Shown here piece after piece: positions 34,814 to 45,734 of a DNA stretch of 64,000 bases. The position numbers and the translations under genes are program-made. A model generated the notes under the pieces. That model saw only the letters and a list, made by a program, of their open reading frames with translations, was not told the DNA's origin and did not search any database. Each line of letters starts with the position of its first letter. Position 1 is the stretch's first letter. Source of the stretch: Shinella sp. UYSO24. Its GTDB lineage: Bacteria; Pseudomonadota; Alphaproteobacteria; Rhizobiales; Rhizobiaceae. The stretch is from positions 124,001-188,000 of the forward strand of contig CABHNZ010000011.1 of NCBI GenBank assembly GCA_902167985.1, written 5' to 3'.

Positions 34814-36198
34814 TCAGCGAGCGCTCTTCCGATCTGCCGGATAGGGCGTGAGAAGCAGGAGCACGAGGCCCGCGACGAGGAAGACGAGCAGTGTCGTCAT
34901 GCCGAGCCGGGCCGAGCCTGTCGCGGCGGCCGTGATCGAAAAGGCGAGCGTTGCGAGAAAGCTCGTCGCGCGTCCCGACAGCGCGTATATGCCGAAATAG
35001 CGGCCCGCCTCCGACACTTCGATGCTGCGCGCCAGATAGGAGCGCGACGAGGCCTGAACCGGGCCGAAGGCGATGCCGATCAGGAGGCCGAAGCCGATAT
35101 AGGCCTTTTCTGCCGCCGTGCCGAAGAGGCCGCCGGTGTCTGCCATCGGGAGCGGGACAAGACCGAAGCCGATGAAGCCGGGGCCGGTCGAGGCGATGCC
35201 GAGCGTTGCGATGGTGAGCAGGACGAGGCTGATGGTGACGACCACCTTGGAGCCGAGCCGCCTGTCGAGCCAACCGGCAGCGATGCAGCCGAAAATGGCG
35301 ACGACATTGAGGATGATGCCGTAAAGGCCGATCTCGATCGTCGCCCAGCCGAACATGCCGGCCGCGAAGGCGCCGCCGAGGATGAGAAGGCCGTTGACGC
35401 CATCCTGATAGATCATCCGGGCAATCAGAAAGCGCAGGATGCCCGGGCGGGTGCGCAATTCGCTCAAGGTGCTTTTCAGTTCCCTGAAGCCGGAGCGGAC
35501 GGCGGATGCGATCGGCAGGCCGCGGGCAGCATCGGGCGTGAAGAAAAACATCGGCAGGATGAAGACGAGATACCAGAGCGCCGAGATTGGCCCGGTGATG
35601 CGGGCATCCTCGCCGAGATGCGGGTCGAGGCCGAAAAGCGGGGGGATGCCGATCAGCGTCAGGCCCGTTTCAGGGCTTGCGGCCAGCAGCGTGACGACCG
35701 CGATCAGCACGATCATGCCGCCGAGATAGCCGAGGCCCCAGGCGATGTTGGAAATGCGGCCGACCTCACTGCGCGGCACCAGCCGCGGCATCATGCTGTC
35801 GTTGAAGACGGTGGAGAATTCCGCCGCGATCGAGGCGAGGATCATGAAGATCAGCGGCCAGATGATCGGCGAGCCGGGGCTGGCGAACCAGAGCGCCGAG
35901 ACGGCGAAGATCTGGACGACGGCGAAAGCGCCGATCCAGGGTTTTCTCGCGCCTGACTGATCGGCTATGGCGCCAGAACCGGCGAGAGGATGGCGATGAT
36001 GACGGAGGATATCGTCGCCATATTGCTCCAGGCGGTCTGGGCCGAGACCGGATCATCCGTCAGCCGCGAGACGAAATAGGGGCCGAAGATGAAGGTGGTG
36101 ATGACGGTGAAGAAGGGCTGCGCCGCCCAGTCGAATGCCATCCATCCCCATATGCCCTTGCGATCGGCATAGGCGGGTCGTTCTGCGATTGCCGTCAT
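34814..36198 (-). CDS. MFS transporter, UMF1/Atg22-like family, one frame break
   Basis: After the N-terminal KGIWGWMAFDWAAQPFFTVITTFIFGPYF segment read in pieces (residues about 14-42), which is the UMF1-family hallmark, the frame stops at 35965 with LSPVLAP. One base is missing near 35974; the continuation VLGAIADQSGARKPWIGAF and the remaining helices follow in the other frame to the stop at 34814. About 11-12 membrane segments can be counted. Restored length is 461 residues. The substrate is unknown. Convergent with the L,D-transpeptidase-like gene, the two stops being only 15 bases apart. Confidence 0.85.
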
Positions 36199-36339
36199 GC
36201 TCTGGCCCCTGCCTTCATCGTGTCTTTCGTTCCGCCTTCTGGATTTCGAGCCGCGAAACGAGTCGGCATGGGCGGGCGGCGGCGGGCTGCTCTGTGGCTA
36301 CAGTCATGCTTTGCCGCCTGCCCCTTCCCGACCGGTCGT

Positions 36340-36364
36340 CCACGCGGCCCGTCAGGCCGCGTGG
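36340..36364. other. Perfect hairpin just after the NAD-glutamate dehydrogenase stop
   Basis: CCACGCGGCC / GGCCGCGTGG, ten base pairs, loop CGTCA, starting 20 bases beyond the stop codon of the minus-strand gene. There is no T-run on the minus strand, so termination would need help; on the plus strand a T5 run follows nine bases later. Confidence 0.55.
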
Positions 36365-36383
36365 AGCAATGGTTTTTCCGCTC

Positions 36384-39300
36384 TCAGAGCACCCGGCCGT
36401 GGGCCAGATCGTTGAGCAGGCTTGCGGCGACGGTGATCTTGGCAAGCGTCAGGTCGCCGGCATCGCCGAGCGCGATCAGTTCGGCGCCGATGCGGTTGAT
36501 CCGCAGACGGTCTCCGGCAATCCAGGCATCGACGGGGCGCTTTTCCTTGCCGTGTTCGGTCAGCGCCGCAATCACCATGTCGCGTCGGGCAGAAGCCAGC
36601 TGCTGCAGGCTGCGCGACAAAGCGAGGCTCTCATAGTGATCCGATGTCGAGATGCGCTCGCCTGCAACGATCAGGCGGTTGACGCGGAAGGTCTCGGTCA
36701 CAGTGAAATAGCTCTCGATGGCGCGGGCCATGCTTTCGCCCGTCGCATCGGCAATCCGCATGATTTCCGGCACGATGACGAGCGCCGAGAGGCGGCGGAT
36801 TTCCAGAACGAGATCGGCCGAAGCCCCCTCGCCTTCCAGTGTCGCGGCAAGCGGGGCAGTCTCGGCGATGATCTCGTCCGAGATCATCGAGCGCAGAACC
36901 TTGACCGCATTCCTGAGCCGGCTCACGGCTTCGGTCAGATCCGAGGTGCCGATCTGGGTCTGCAGCGTCAGATAGGTGCCGATCGTGACGATGCGGCTGA
37001 TCTGGGCATAGAGATCGTTCTGCGTGCGGCCTGAGATTGTGCCGTCGAGCGCATCGATTTCCTTCCAGATTTTCGGCAGGTCGAAGCCGTCGCGGATGAG
37101 GAAGGCGGCCTTGACGACATTGGCAGGCGTCGCGCCCGTCATGTCGCTCATCATCTGCACGAAGCCCGGCCCGCCGCGGTTCACCGCCTCGTTTGCCAGT
37201 ATGGTCGAGACGATTTCGCGGTGCAGGCGATGGCCGGCGATATCCTCGGCATAGGGTTTCTGCATCTTCTGCGGAAAATAGCCCGCCAAGGTGGTGGCAA
37301 AATAGGGATCGTCCGGCAGCGTGCTGTCGAGGATCTGATCGAAGAGTACGATCTTGGCATAGGAGAGGAGAACGCCGATCTCCGGCCGGGTCAGCGGCCG
37401 GTTGTTGAGATAGCGGTCGGCCAGTTCCGTGTCGTCGGGCAGCGTCTCGACCTTGCGGTTGAGGAGGCCCTGGCTCTCAAGCACGGACATCAGGTGCGAC
37501 AGTTCCTCGCGATTGGCGAGGCCCTTGCGTTCGGTCAGCGAAATGGCCAGCGGCTGGAGATAGTTGTTGCGCAGCACGAGGTTGCCCACCTCGCTGGTCA
37601 TCGAGGCCAAGAGCTTGTTGCGCTTGTCGCGCGGCAGGCGGCCGTCCTGCATGGCAGGGTTCAGCGCGATCTTGATATTGACCTCGACGTCGGAGGAATT
37701 GACGCCGGCGGAGTTGTCGATCGCGTCGGAATTGCAGCGCCCGCCCGACAGGGCGTAAGCGATGCGGCCCTTCTGGGTGACGCCGAGATTGGCGCCCTCG
37801 CCGATGACCCTGGCGCCGACCTCGGTCGCGGTGATGCGGATCGCATCATTGGCGCGGTCGCCGACATCGCTATCGGCTTCGGCCGCGGCCTTCACATAGG
37901 TGCCGATGCCGCCGAACCAGAGAAGATCGACCTTGCTCTTCAGGATCGCCGTCATGATCTCGAAGGGCGTTGCGGTGCTCTTGTCGAGGCCGATCGCGCC
38001 TGCTGCCTGTGCCGACAGTTTCACCGATTTTTCCGAGCGGGAGATAATCATGCCGCCATCGGAGAGCAGCGTCTTGTCATAATCCTGCCAGCTGGAGCGG
38101 GGAAGCGCGAACATCCGCTGCCGCTCGGCAAAGGAGCGCTCGATATCCGGATCCGGGTCGATGAAGATATCGCGGTGGTCGAAGGCGGCGATCAGGCGCG
38201 TCTGGGTGGAAAGCAGCATGCCGTTGCCGAAGACGTCGCCCGACATGTCGCCGACGCGACGACGGAGAAGGGTGTCGTCTGGATATCGACATCCATCTCG
38301 CGGAAATGCCGCTTGACCGCCTCCCAGGCGCCGCGGGCGGTGATGCCCATCTTCTTATGGTCGTAGCCGGCCGAGCCGCCCGAGGCGAAAGCATCGTCCA
38401 GCCAGAAACCGGCCTCCTGCGCCAGACCGTTTGCCGTATCGGAGAAGGTTGCCGTGCCCTTGTCGGCGGCAACGACGAAATAGGGATCGTCGCCGTCGAG
38501 CCTCAGCGTATTCTTCGGGGCTACGATCTCACCGGCAAGGATGTTGTCGGTGATCGTCAGCATGGTGCGGATATAGGTCTTGTAGGCTTCGCGGCCGGCA
38601 TTGAACCAGTCTTCGCGCGAGCCGCCGACGGGCAGTTTCTTCGGGAAGAAGCCGCCCTTGGCGCCAACGGGAACGATGACGGCGTTCTTCACCTGCTGCG
38701 CCTTCACGAGGCCGAGCACTTCGGTTCGGTAATCCTCGCCGCGGTCCGACCAGCGGATGCCGCCGCGCGCCACCTTGCCGAAGCGCAGATGAACGCCCTC
38801 GACCTCGGTGCCATAGACGAAGATCTCGCGGAAGGGGCGCGGCTCGGGCAGGCCGTCCAGGAGTTTCGGATCGAGCTTGAAGGCGAGCATGGGGTTATGC
38901 GCGCCATCCGGCCCCTTCTGGAAGTAGTTGGTGCGCAGCGTCGCATCGACGGCGTTGACGAAACGGCGCAGCGTGCGGTCCTCGTCGAGGTTCGGCACCT
39001 TGCCGAGCGCTTCCTCGATTGCCGCGTGGCCCTCGGTGAGTTTCTTCAGCCGTGCCTTTTCGCCGGTCTTCGGGTCGAAACCGTCGCGGAAGAGGGTGAA
39101 GATCGCCGCTGCGATGCCGGAATGCCTGGTCAGCGTCTCGGCGATATAGGTCTGCGAATAGACGATGCCGGTCTGGCGCAGGTAACGGGCATAGGCGCGC
39201 ATCACCGTCACTTCGCGGGCCGAGAGACCGGCCAGAAGCACGAGGCGGTTGAAAGCGTCATTGTCGATCGAGCCGTCGAAGGCGGCAAGGAAAGCGTCTT

Positions 39301-41189
39301 CGAGAAGCGCGCCTTCGCGGGCCAGATCGATCTCGCGGCCGGTTTCCAGTTCCAGCTCCATGTCGTGCAGCACGACGCGCGTGTTATCGGCGCCGACGCC
39401 GATCTCAAATGTATCCTCGCTCACCACATGGAAGCCGAGATTTTCGAGAAGCGGCACGCGGCGGGAGAGCGACAGGGCCTCGCCGCGATGGAAGATTTTC
39501 AAGGAAACGGTCGAGCCAGCATTTTGCGGGCGACGGTAGAAGGCGATGCGGATCGCCTCACCTCTGGCGCAGGCGGCGATATCAGGCAGGTCGGCAAAGC
39601 TTTCTTCCGGGGTGAAAGCCTCCTGGAAGGACGGGCTGACGGAAAGGCGCGGGCCATCCTTGGCAAGCGTTGCCAGTCGCTCTTCCCAGGGCAGCGCGAT
39701 GAGGCCGATCGCGGCTTCGAGCTTGCCTTGTGCGATGCGCGGGGTCTTTCCGCCACGCCTGCCGATAATCATGTGCAGCCGGGCGACATTGGCTTCGGGA
39801 AAGGCCGGGTAATAGGCCGAGACATGGCCCTCGTAAGCCGTGGCGAGATAGGTGCCGATCCGCTCGCGAACGCGGGAATTATAATCCTCGCGGGGCACAT
39901 AGACGATGACGGAGACGAAACGGTCGAAGTGATCGACACGCGGCAGGACGCGTACCCGCGGCCGTTCGCCAAGCTCCATGATCTGCTCGCAGAAACGGGC
40001 GAGAAGATCCGGCTCGATCTGGAAAAGATCGTCGCGCGGGTAGGATTCCAGCGTGTTTTCCAGCATGCGGCCGGAATGGCTTTCCGGGTCGAAGCCGAAA
40101 TGGCGCTCGATCCTGTCGGCCTTGGCGCGGAGCAGCGGGATATCGCGGACGGAACCGGAATAGGCGGTCGCGGTGAAGAGACCAACGATGCGCAGCTCGC
40201 CGATCACGTCGCCCTTCTCGTCGAAGCGCTTGACGCCGACATAATCCATATAGGCGCGGCGGTGGACGACGGATTTGACGTTGGCCTTGGTGACGATGAG
40301 GAGATCCGGGCCATCCAAGAATTCGAGGATTTCCGGCGTCGTCATCACCGCATCCTTGCCCTGGCGCAGGACGAGGACATCAGGATCTGCGAGGATGCCG
40401 AGACCCCTGCCCTTGCCGCGCTCGATCGTCGCTGGCGCCCTTGCCGGAATAGACGTATTCGCGCATGCCGAGGAAGGTGAAATTGTCGTCGCGCAGCCAG
40501 GCGAGGAAGGCGAGCGCCTCGTCGCGGTCGGCCTTGCGGCGGTTCGGCAGGCACTCCAGCTGGGCAGAGGCGCCATCGAGCACGCCGAGCATGGCGCTCC
40601 AGTCGCCGATCGACTGATGCACCTGGGCAAGCACGTTCAGAACGCGTTCGACAAGCTGGCCGGCTGCCTCCTCGCCAAGCGCTGCGACATGGATCTGGAT
40701 GAGGCTGACGTGATGGGCCGGGTGACCCGGCTTGTCATGGGTCATCAGGACCGGAGCCTTGCCAGGCTCGACGATCAGGATCGGGTGGACGGCCATGGTG
40801 AGGAGGCGGTGGGTGGATGTCACCTCGCCCATGACGCTGTCGAAGAGGAAGGGCATGTTGCGGTCGACGATCGTCAGGATCGAGACCGGCGTGCCGCCCG
40901 GTGCGATGCCGTCAGGCGTATCGACCGAAACATCGGCCTGCTTGCCGTCCCAGGCAGCAAGGCGGGTGGCGGCATGGCGGGTGGCGATCGCCAGCATGTC
41001 GGGCGTATAGGCGGCAAGGTCGTCATCGCTTGCGCGGCCGAAGAGGATTGCCGGGTCAAACTCACCCCCGGGCCTGCCTCCTCCCGTCTCTGTCCCGTTG
41101 CCGGTCAATAGCGCGCGGACGCCGTCAAACTGCTTGTCGCGCTTTGCATTCTGCCTGCCCGCCATTCGCTTCTCCCGTAAGCTGTGCAA
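36384..41189 (-). CDS. gdhZ: NAD-dependent glutamate dehydrogenase, large (about 180 kDa) type, two frame breaks
   Basis: The large GDH deaminates glutamate to 2-oxoglutarate. The N-terminal regulatory part has HPILIVEPG, ECLPNRRKADRDEALAFL and DNFTFLGMREYVYSG; the catalytic core has YFQKGPDGAHNPMLAFKLDP, GVHLRFGKVARGGIRWSDR, KNAVIVPVGAKGGFF and YDHKKMGITARGAWEAVKRHF, split here. Near 40430 the frame changes by +1 (one base too many, or two missing) between YSGKGAS and TIERGKGRG. Near 38257 one base is missing (FSVVGVGDMSGDVFGNGML). Restored length is about 1600 residues, normal. Divergent from pdxY across 175 bases. Confidence 0.93.
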
Positions 41190-41364
41190 ACCTTGGATTG
41201 TGTTTTTATCTCTGATGACAATTCAATACGGCCCTGCTGTGTCAAGTTGCCGTGTCAAGCGTATGTCAAACGCATGATCTAGAGGATCTGGCGTGTTGAC
41301 AGGTGGCCGGTAAGGCCCGATCAACTGCAAAACCAGTCGAAACCGCGTGCCTTCAGGACCGAAC

Positions 41365-42236
41365 ATGCAGGATATCAGCAGCGCCGTCATCGTCATTTCC
41401 AGCCACGTCATCCGTGGTTCGGTCGGAAACCGCGCGGCGGTATTCGCGCTGGAGACGCTCGGCCACCCGGTCTGGGCCATGCCGACGATCGTGCTTCCCT
41501 GGCATCCCGGTCACGGCCCCTCCACAAGGCTGACATTCTCCGAATCAGATTTCGACAAGGCTATAGACGATCTCATCCGCGCGCATGGCTGGGTGAGGTG
41601 AAGGCGGTGCTGACAGGGTATTTCGGCAATGCCGGCCAGCCGAAGGCGGTGGCGCGGCTGATCCGGGCGCTCAAGGAAAAGAACCCCGACCTGCTCTATG
41701 TCTGCGATCCCGTGATGGGCGATCTTGGCGGGCTCTATGTTCCGCAGGCGACGGCCGAGGCGATCCGCGACGAGCTGATCCCGCTTGCGACCGTCGCGAC
41801 GCCGAACCGCTACGAGCTTGCCTGGATGGCGGGCGCGCCGCTCGAAACCAATAATGACATCATGGAAGCGGCGATCTCGCTCGGCCCGCCGCGGCTGCTC
41901 GTCACCTCGGCCGTACCGATGATCGAGGGCGGCACCGGCAATCTCTATCTGTCGGGAAAGCATGCGCTTCTCGCCGAACACCGGGTGATCGACAATCCGC
42001 CGAACGGGCTTGGCGATCTTCTGGCGGCACTTTTCCTCGGCCGGCTTCTGTCGGGCATGGATGACGAGCGGGCATTGCAGCTCGCGACCGCAAGTGTGTT
42101 CGAGATCCTGGCGCGAACGGTGAAGCGCGGTGGCGACGAGCTGGCGCTCGAAACCGATGCCTCCAGTCTTTCCACGCCGATGGCGATGGTGCAGATGCGC
42201 CGGCTGCTGCATCCGCTGCAGCGGCCGAAACGGTAA
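41365..42236 (+). CDS. pdxY: Pyridoxal kinase, one frame break
   Basis: PdxY phosphorylates pyridoxal to PLP in the salvage pathway. Visible are VIVISSHVIRGSVGNRAAVFALE (residues about 8-30, read in pieces), the LPWHPGHGPSTR motif, YVCDPVMGDLGGLYVP and NGLGDLLAALFLGRLL in the ribokinase-like nucleotide-binding end (the usual GTGD is NGLGD here). One base is missing near 41591, in a run of G, where IRAHGWGEVKAVLTGYFG should join. ATG 41365 (MQDISSAVIVISSHV) is chosen. Restored length is 290 residues. Confidence 0.9.
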
Positions 42237-42316
42237 GGCGTTGTTAACAAAGCGGCATGGCTGCTGCGGCACAATCGCCGTTGATATTCGTCAAGCAGAG
42301 GGATAATCGTGGCCTT

Positions 42317-43008
42317 ATGATAGATTTTCCTGAAAAACTTCTCTCCGGGTACCGCAACTTCATGAGCGGTCGTTACAGCGACGAGCGGGAGCGCTATCGC
42401 GTTCTCGCCGACAAGGGCCAGAAGCCGCATACGCTGGTGATTGCCTGTTGTGACAGCCGCGCGGCGCCGGAAACGGTGTTCGACTGCGGCCCGGGCGAAC
42501 TCTTCGTCGTCAGAAACATCGCCAACATGGTGCCGCCTTACGAGCCGGACAGCCAGTTCCACGGCACGTCGGCTGCGCTCGAATATGCGATGCAGGTTCT
42601 GAAGATCCGCAATATCGTCGTCATGGGCCATGGCCGCTGCGGCGGTATCCAGGCAGCACTCGACCCGGAACTCGAGCCGCTGTCGCCCGGCGACTTCATC
42701 GGCAAGTGGATCGGTCTCGTCAGGCCCGCCGCCGAGCAGATCCAGAGCAATGACCTGATGACCCAGGGCGAGCGGCAGACGGCGCTGGAGCGCGTGTCGA
42801 TCCGCAACTCCATCGGTAATCTGGCGACCTTCCCCTTCATCAAGGCGCTGACGCAATCGGGCGAGCTTGCCATTCATGGCGCATGGTTCGATATCTCGAC
42901 CGGCGAATTGTGGGTGATGGATGATCGCGGCGATTTCGTCCGCCCCGACATGGCGCAGCGGCTGCGGCAGAGACCGCCGAGGTCGAAGCGCTTCCGGACG
43001 AAGCCTGA
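42317..43008 (+). CDS. Beta-carbonic anhydrase, C-terminal frame break
   Basis: Interconverts carbon dioxide and bicarbonate with a zinc held by Cys45, His105 and Cys108: ACCDSRAAP carries Cys45, Asp46 and Arg48, and MGHGRCGG carries His105 and Cys108. ATG 42317 (MIDFPEKLLSGYRNF) fits the family. The apparent frame runs on to 43054 with a basic tail, but one G missing near 42955 restores MAAAAAETAEVEALPDEA ending at 43008, an Ala/Glu-rich terminus more like other family members. Restored length is 230 residues. Followed by a repeat-like stretch and a strong terminator. Confidence 0.93.
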
Positions 43009-43019
43009 CCTTCATCTTT

Positions 43020-43127
43020 TTGATAGAGCATTTTCGCCTTTCTTCGAAACGTGAAACTGCCCTATCTCTTTGTTTTCACCCAATTCCGGACGCAAAACCG
43101 GTTCCCACTTTTGCTGGAATTGCTCCG
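43020..43127. repeat. Probable copy of a rhizobial dispersed element downstream of carbonic anhydrase
   Basis: Contains GAAACGTGAAACTGCCC, a T-rich stretch, then CAATTCCGGACGCAAAACCGG and GCTGGAATTG, where CAATTCC and GGAATTG form the ends of a palindrome. Sequences of this look are common after genes in rhizobial genomes (recalled, not searched). A diverged relative lies at 21275-21366. Confidence 0.5.
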
Positions 43128-43132
43128 GAACG

Positions 43133-43170
43133 AAAAAGGCCCGAACTCCTGATCGAGTTCGGGCCTTTTT
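43133..43170. terminator. Strong bidirectional intrinsic terminator
   Basis: Perfect 16-base-pair stem AAAAAGGCCCGAACTC / GAGTTCGGGCCTTTTT (43133-43148 with 43155-43170), loop CTGATC. It separates convergent carbonic anhydrase and lytic transglycosylase genes and works for both. Confidence 0.95.
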
Positions 43171-43201
43171 GCATGCTTTGACCGTTTGAACGCTGCCGGG
43201 A

Positions 43202-44017
43202 TTAGCGGCCGCCGTCGATCTGCTGGCCGATATAGGCGATGGCGCGCTGGTAGACGACAGCTGCGTTCCAGCCGGCAATGGCGTTGAAGTTCGGCTCGCC
43301 CGGCTGATAGCCAGCGCCCGGCTGCCAGCCATGGCCCTTGAGGAAGTTCGCGGTCGAGGACAGCGCATCGGCGCGCGAGCGCACGAGATCGATATGGCCG
43401 TCGCCATCGCCATCGGCGCCGAAGCGGATGACGTTCAGGGGCAGGAACTGCGTCTGGCCGATTTCGCCGTGTGCTGCGCCGCGGGCAGACGGGCTCAGGT
43501 CGCCGCGGGCGACGAGCTGCAGGGCGGCATAGAGCTGCTCGGTGAAATAGTCGGAACGGCGGCAGTCGTAGGAGAGCGTCGCGACGGCAGACAGCGTGTG
43601 TTCGTTGCCCATATAGGAGCCGAAGCCGGTTTCCATGCCCCAGATGGCGATGATCGGGCCGGCCGGAACGCCGAAGCGGCGCTCGATCGTGGCAAACAGC
43701 GCGGCGTTCGACGCCTTCATCTGCTTGCCGCGGGAAATGATCGCCGCACCGCCGCGCTTCTTCATGAATTCGTCGAAGGACAGCTTGAAGCTCTTCTGGC
43801 CGCGATCGGCGCGGATGGTGCCGCGGTTGTAGACGACATCGGCAAAGGCGCGGTCGAGAACCGACTGGCTGATGCCATGCGACGGCGCCACCTGCTTGAA
43901 CTCCTGCACCCAGCGGGTGAAGCCCGAAGCATCATTGCCGCATTGCAGGGCAGCAAAGGCCGGCGTCGCGCTCATCATGCCGGCCGCGATCAATCCGGCG
44001 ACAATCATCTTCTTCAT
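43202..44017 (-). CDS. Lytic murein transglycosylase, MltB-type (SLT_2 domain)
   Basis: 271 residues with a signal peptide (MKKMIVAGLIAAGMMSATPAFA, cleaved near residue 22). The GH103-type domain contains GKQMKASNAALFATIERRFGVP and the catalytic Glu129 in IWGMETGFGSYMG, followed by YDCRRSDYFTEQLYAALQL and the EIGQTQFLPLNVIRFGADGDGDG motif in pieces. It cleaves peptidoglycan to anhydro-muropeptides in the periplasm. It lacks a separate peptidoglycan-binding domain, so it is a short form. Monocistronic. Confidence 0.92.
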   Translation of the reverse strand: MKKMIVAGLIAAGMMSATPAFAALQCGNDASGFTRWVQEFKQVAPSHGISQSVLDRAFADVVYNRGTIRADRGQKSFKLSFDEFMKKRGGAAIISRGKQMKASNAALFATIERRFGVPAGPIIAIWGMETGFGSYMGNEHTLSAVATLSYDCRRSDYFTEQLYAALQLVARGDLSPSARGAAHGEIGQTQFLPLNVIRFGADGDGDGHIDLVRSRADALSSTANFLKGHGWQPGAGYQPGEPNFNAIAGWNAAVVYQRAIAYIGQQIDGGR

Positions 44018-44159
44018 GTGGTCACATCCATCCCGGTTTCGACATGCCCGCCTTTATGTGAGCATTCGAAAATATAGTTCACTGGCTTATGGCGAGCATC
44101 TTCAGCATTCGCAACATGGCACGTCATGAATAGTTCGTGATTCATGTCGAAGCCCAAGA

Positions 44160-44188
44160 AAAAACCCCGCCTCCTGGGCGGGGTTCTT
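44160..44188 (-). terminator. Intrinsic terminator of asd
   Basis: Stem AACCCCGCC / GGCGGGGTT (44163-44171 with 44177-44185), loop TCCTG; on the minus strand the stem is followed by a T6 run. It lies 35 bases after the asd stop. Confidence 0.88.
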
Positions 44189-44222
44189 ATCGGATCGTGC
44201 TTAACAAATCCGAAATAGTCGA

Positions 44223-45254
44223 TCAGGCGGCCTTGCGCGGCTTGATCAGGCCACGGTTGACCATCAGCTCGGCAATCTGGATGGCGTTGAGAGCAGCACC
44301 CTTGCGCAGGTTGTCGGAGACGACCCAGATGTTGAGGCCGTTCTCGACGGTCGCATCCTCGCGGATACGCGAAATATAGGTCGCGTCTTCGCCGGCCGAT
44401 TCGAGCGGGGTGATGTAGCCACCGTTCTCATGCTTGTCGATGACGAGGCAACCCGGTGCTTCGCGCAGGATATCGCGAGCCTGATCGGCGGTGATCTCGT
44501 TTTCGAACTCGATATTGACCGATTCCGAATGGCCGATGAAGACCGGAACGCGCACGGCGGTGCAAGTGACCTTGATCTTCGGATCAAGCATCTTCTTGGT
44601 TTCTGCCAGAACCTTCCACTCTTCCTTCGTGTAGCCGTCTTCCATGAAGACGTCGATATGCGGGATGACGTTGAAGGCGATGCGCTTGGTGAACTTCTTG
44701 GCTTCGACCGGATCGGCGACGAAGACGGCGCGGGTCTGGGTGAAGAGCTCGTCCATGCCTTCCTTGCCGGCACCGGAGACCGACTGGTAGGTGGAAACGA
44801 CGACGCGCTTGATCTTGGCGGCATCATGAAGCGGCTTCAGAGCCACAACGAGCTGAGCCGTCGAGCAATTCGGGTTGGCGATGATGTTCTTCTTCTTGAA
44901 GCCCTCGATGGCATCCGGATTGACTTCCGGAACGATCAGCGGAACCTCGGAATCGTAGCGCCATGCCGACGAGTTATCGATGACGACGCAGCCCTGCGCG
45001 CCGATCTTCGGCGACCACTTCTGCGAAATCGTGCCACCGGCCGACATCAGGCAGATATCGGTATCGGAGAAATCGTAGTTTTCGAGGTTGGAGACCTTCA
45101 GCGTCTTGTCGCCGAAGGAGACTTCGGTGCCCTGAGAACGGGCCGAAGCAAGTGCCACGACCTCATCGACCGGGAAACCGCGCTCGGAGAGAATGTTCAG
45201 CATCTCCCGGCCGACATTGCCGGTAGCGCCCACGACTGCAATCTTGAAACCCAT
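44223..45254 (-). CDS. asd: Aspartate-semialdehyde dehydrogenase
   Basis: 343 residues. NADPH-dependent enzyme at the branch of lysine, diaminopimelate, methionine and threonine synthesis. GATGNVGREML (residues about 9-19) binds the nucleotide; catalytic Cys130 is in IIANPNCSTAQLV; VSTYQSVSGAGKEGMDEL and FNVIPHIDVF are conserved. The frame is open 17 codons upstream, but MGFKIAVVGATGN at 45254 is the normal N-terminus and has a GAGAG ribosome-binding site. Monocistronic with a strong terminator. Confidence 0.97.
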   Translation of the reverse strand: MGFKIAVVGATGNVGREMLNILSERGFPVDEVVALASARSQGTEVSFGDKTLKVSNLENYDFSDTDICLMSAGGTISQKWSPKIGAQGCVVIDNSSAWRYDSEVPLIVPEVNPDAIEGFKKKNIIANPNCSTAQLVVALKPLHDAAKIKRVVVSTYQSVSGAGKEGMDELFTQTRAVFVADPVEAKKFTKRIAFNVIPHIDVFMEDGYTKEEWKVLAETKKMLDPKIKVTCTAVRVPVFIGHSESVNIEFENEITADQARDILREAPGCLVIDKHENGGYITPLESAGEDATYISRIREDATVENGLNIWVVSDNLRKGAALNAIQIAELMVNRGLIKPRKAA

Positions 45255-45734
45255 GTTATGCTCTCTTTCTGTCTCTCCTCGATCCGGTGAGAGGAAGCCG
45301 CGCAAGGGTCACGCGGGGTTCCTTGTCCCCGACCTTGCCGGGGAGAGAGCGGTAGGCCAGAGACGTCAGACGGTAATCGTCGTCGTTTTGGCTTTGTGTT
45401 TGGAGGAATGGGCAAAACATGCCTGAAGACCGGCCAGTGATCCGGACAGGTAGGAAGAAGCAGCGATGTCGAATTCGCGGCAGGACATGAAGGTGTTTTC
45501 CCGTTCGCGAAGGTGTTTAGAACATTTCGCGGGGGAGTCAAGTATTCCGGTGGCGGCTGCCGTTCCGCCGGCATTGCATTGGCCTTTGCGGCAGAGATAT
45601 TAGACGAAAGTCATAATCCGAAAGCCGCTCTCTCGCTCATGCGCCAAGTCTGTCACTCTTTATGATGAATCACTGCCCCATCCATTTGGAGGAATGGCCG
45701 GGCGGTGTTGGGTTTTGATCGTGGGAGGACGACG
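45255..45734. other. 480-base intergenic region between asd and the MHS transporter
   Basis: Divergent upstream region. No open frame, RNA gene or repeat could be supported. A small palindrome CCCCG-ACCTTG-CCGGGG lies around 45327 in the asd leader. It presumably holds the promoters of both genes. Confidence 0.6.

Noticed and set aside
38306..40480. Plus-strand open frame of 724 codons opposite glutamate dehydrogenase
   Set aside because: Antisense shadow of the conserved GDH coding sequence, a common effect of high-GC codon bias.
43035..43056. Possible parS at CGAAACGTGAAACTG
   Set aside because: Only the right half-site CGTGAAAC is present; the left half does not form the palindrome. It is part of the dispersed element.
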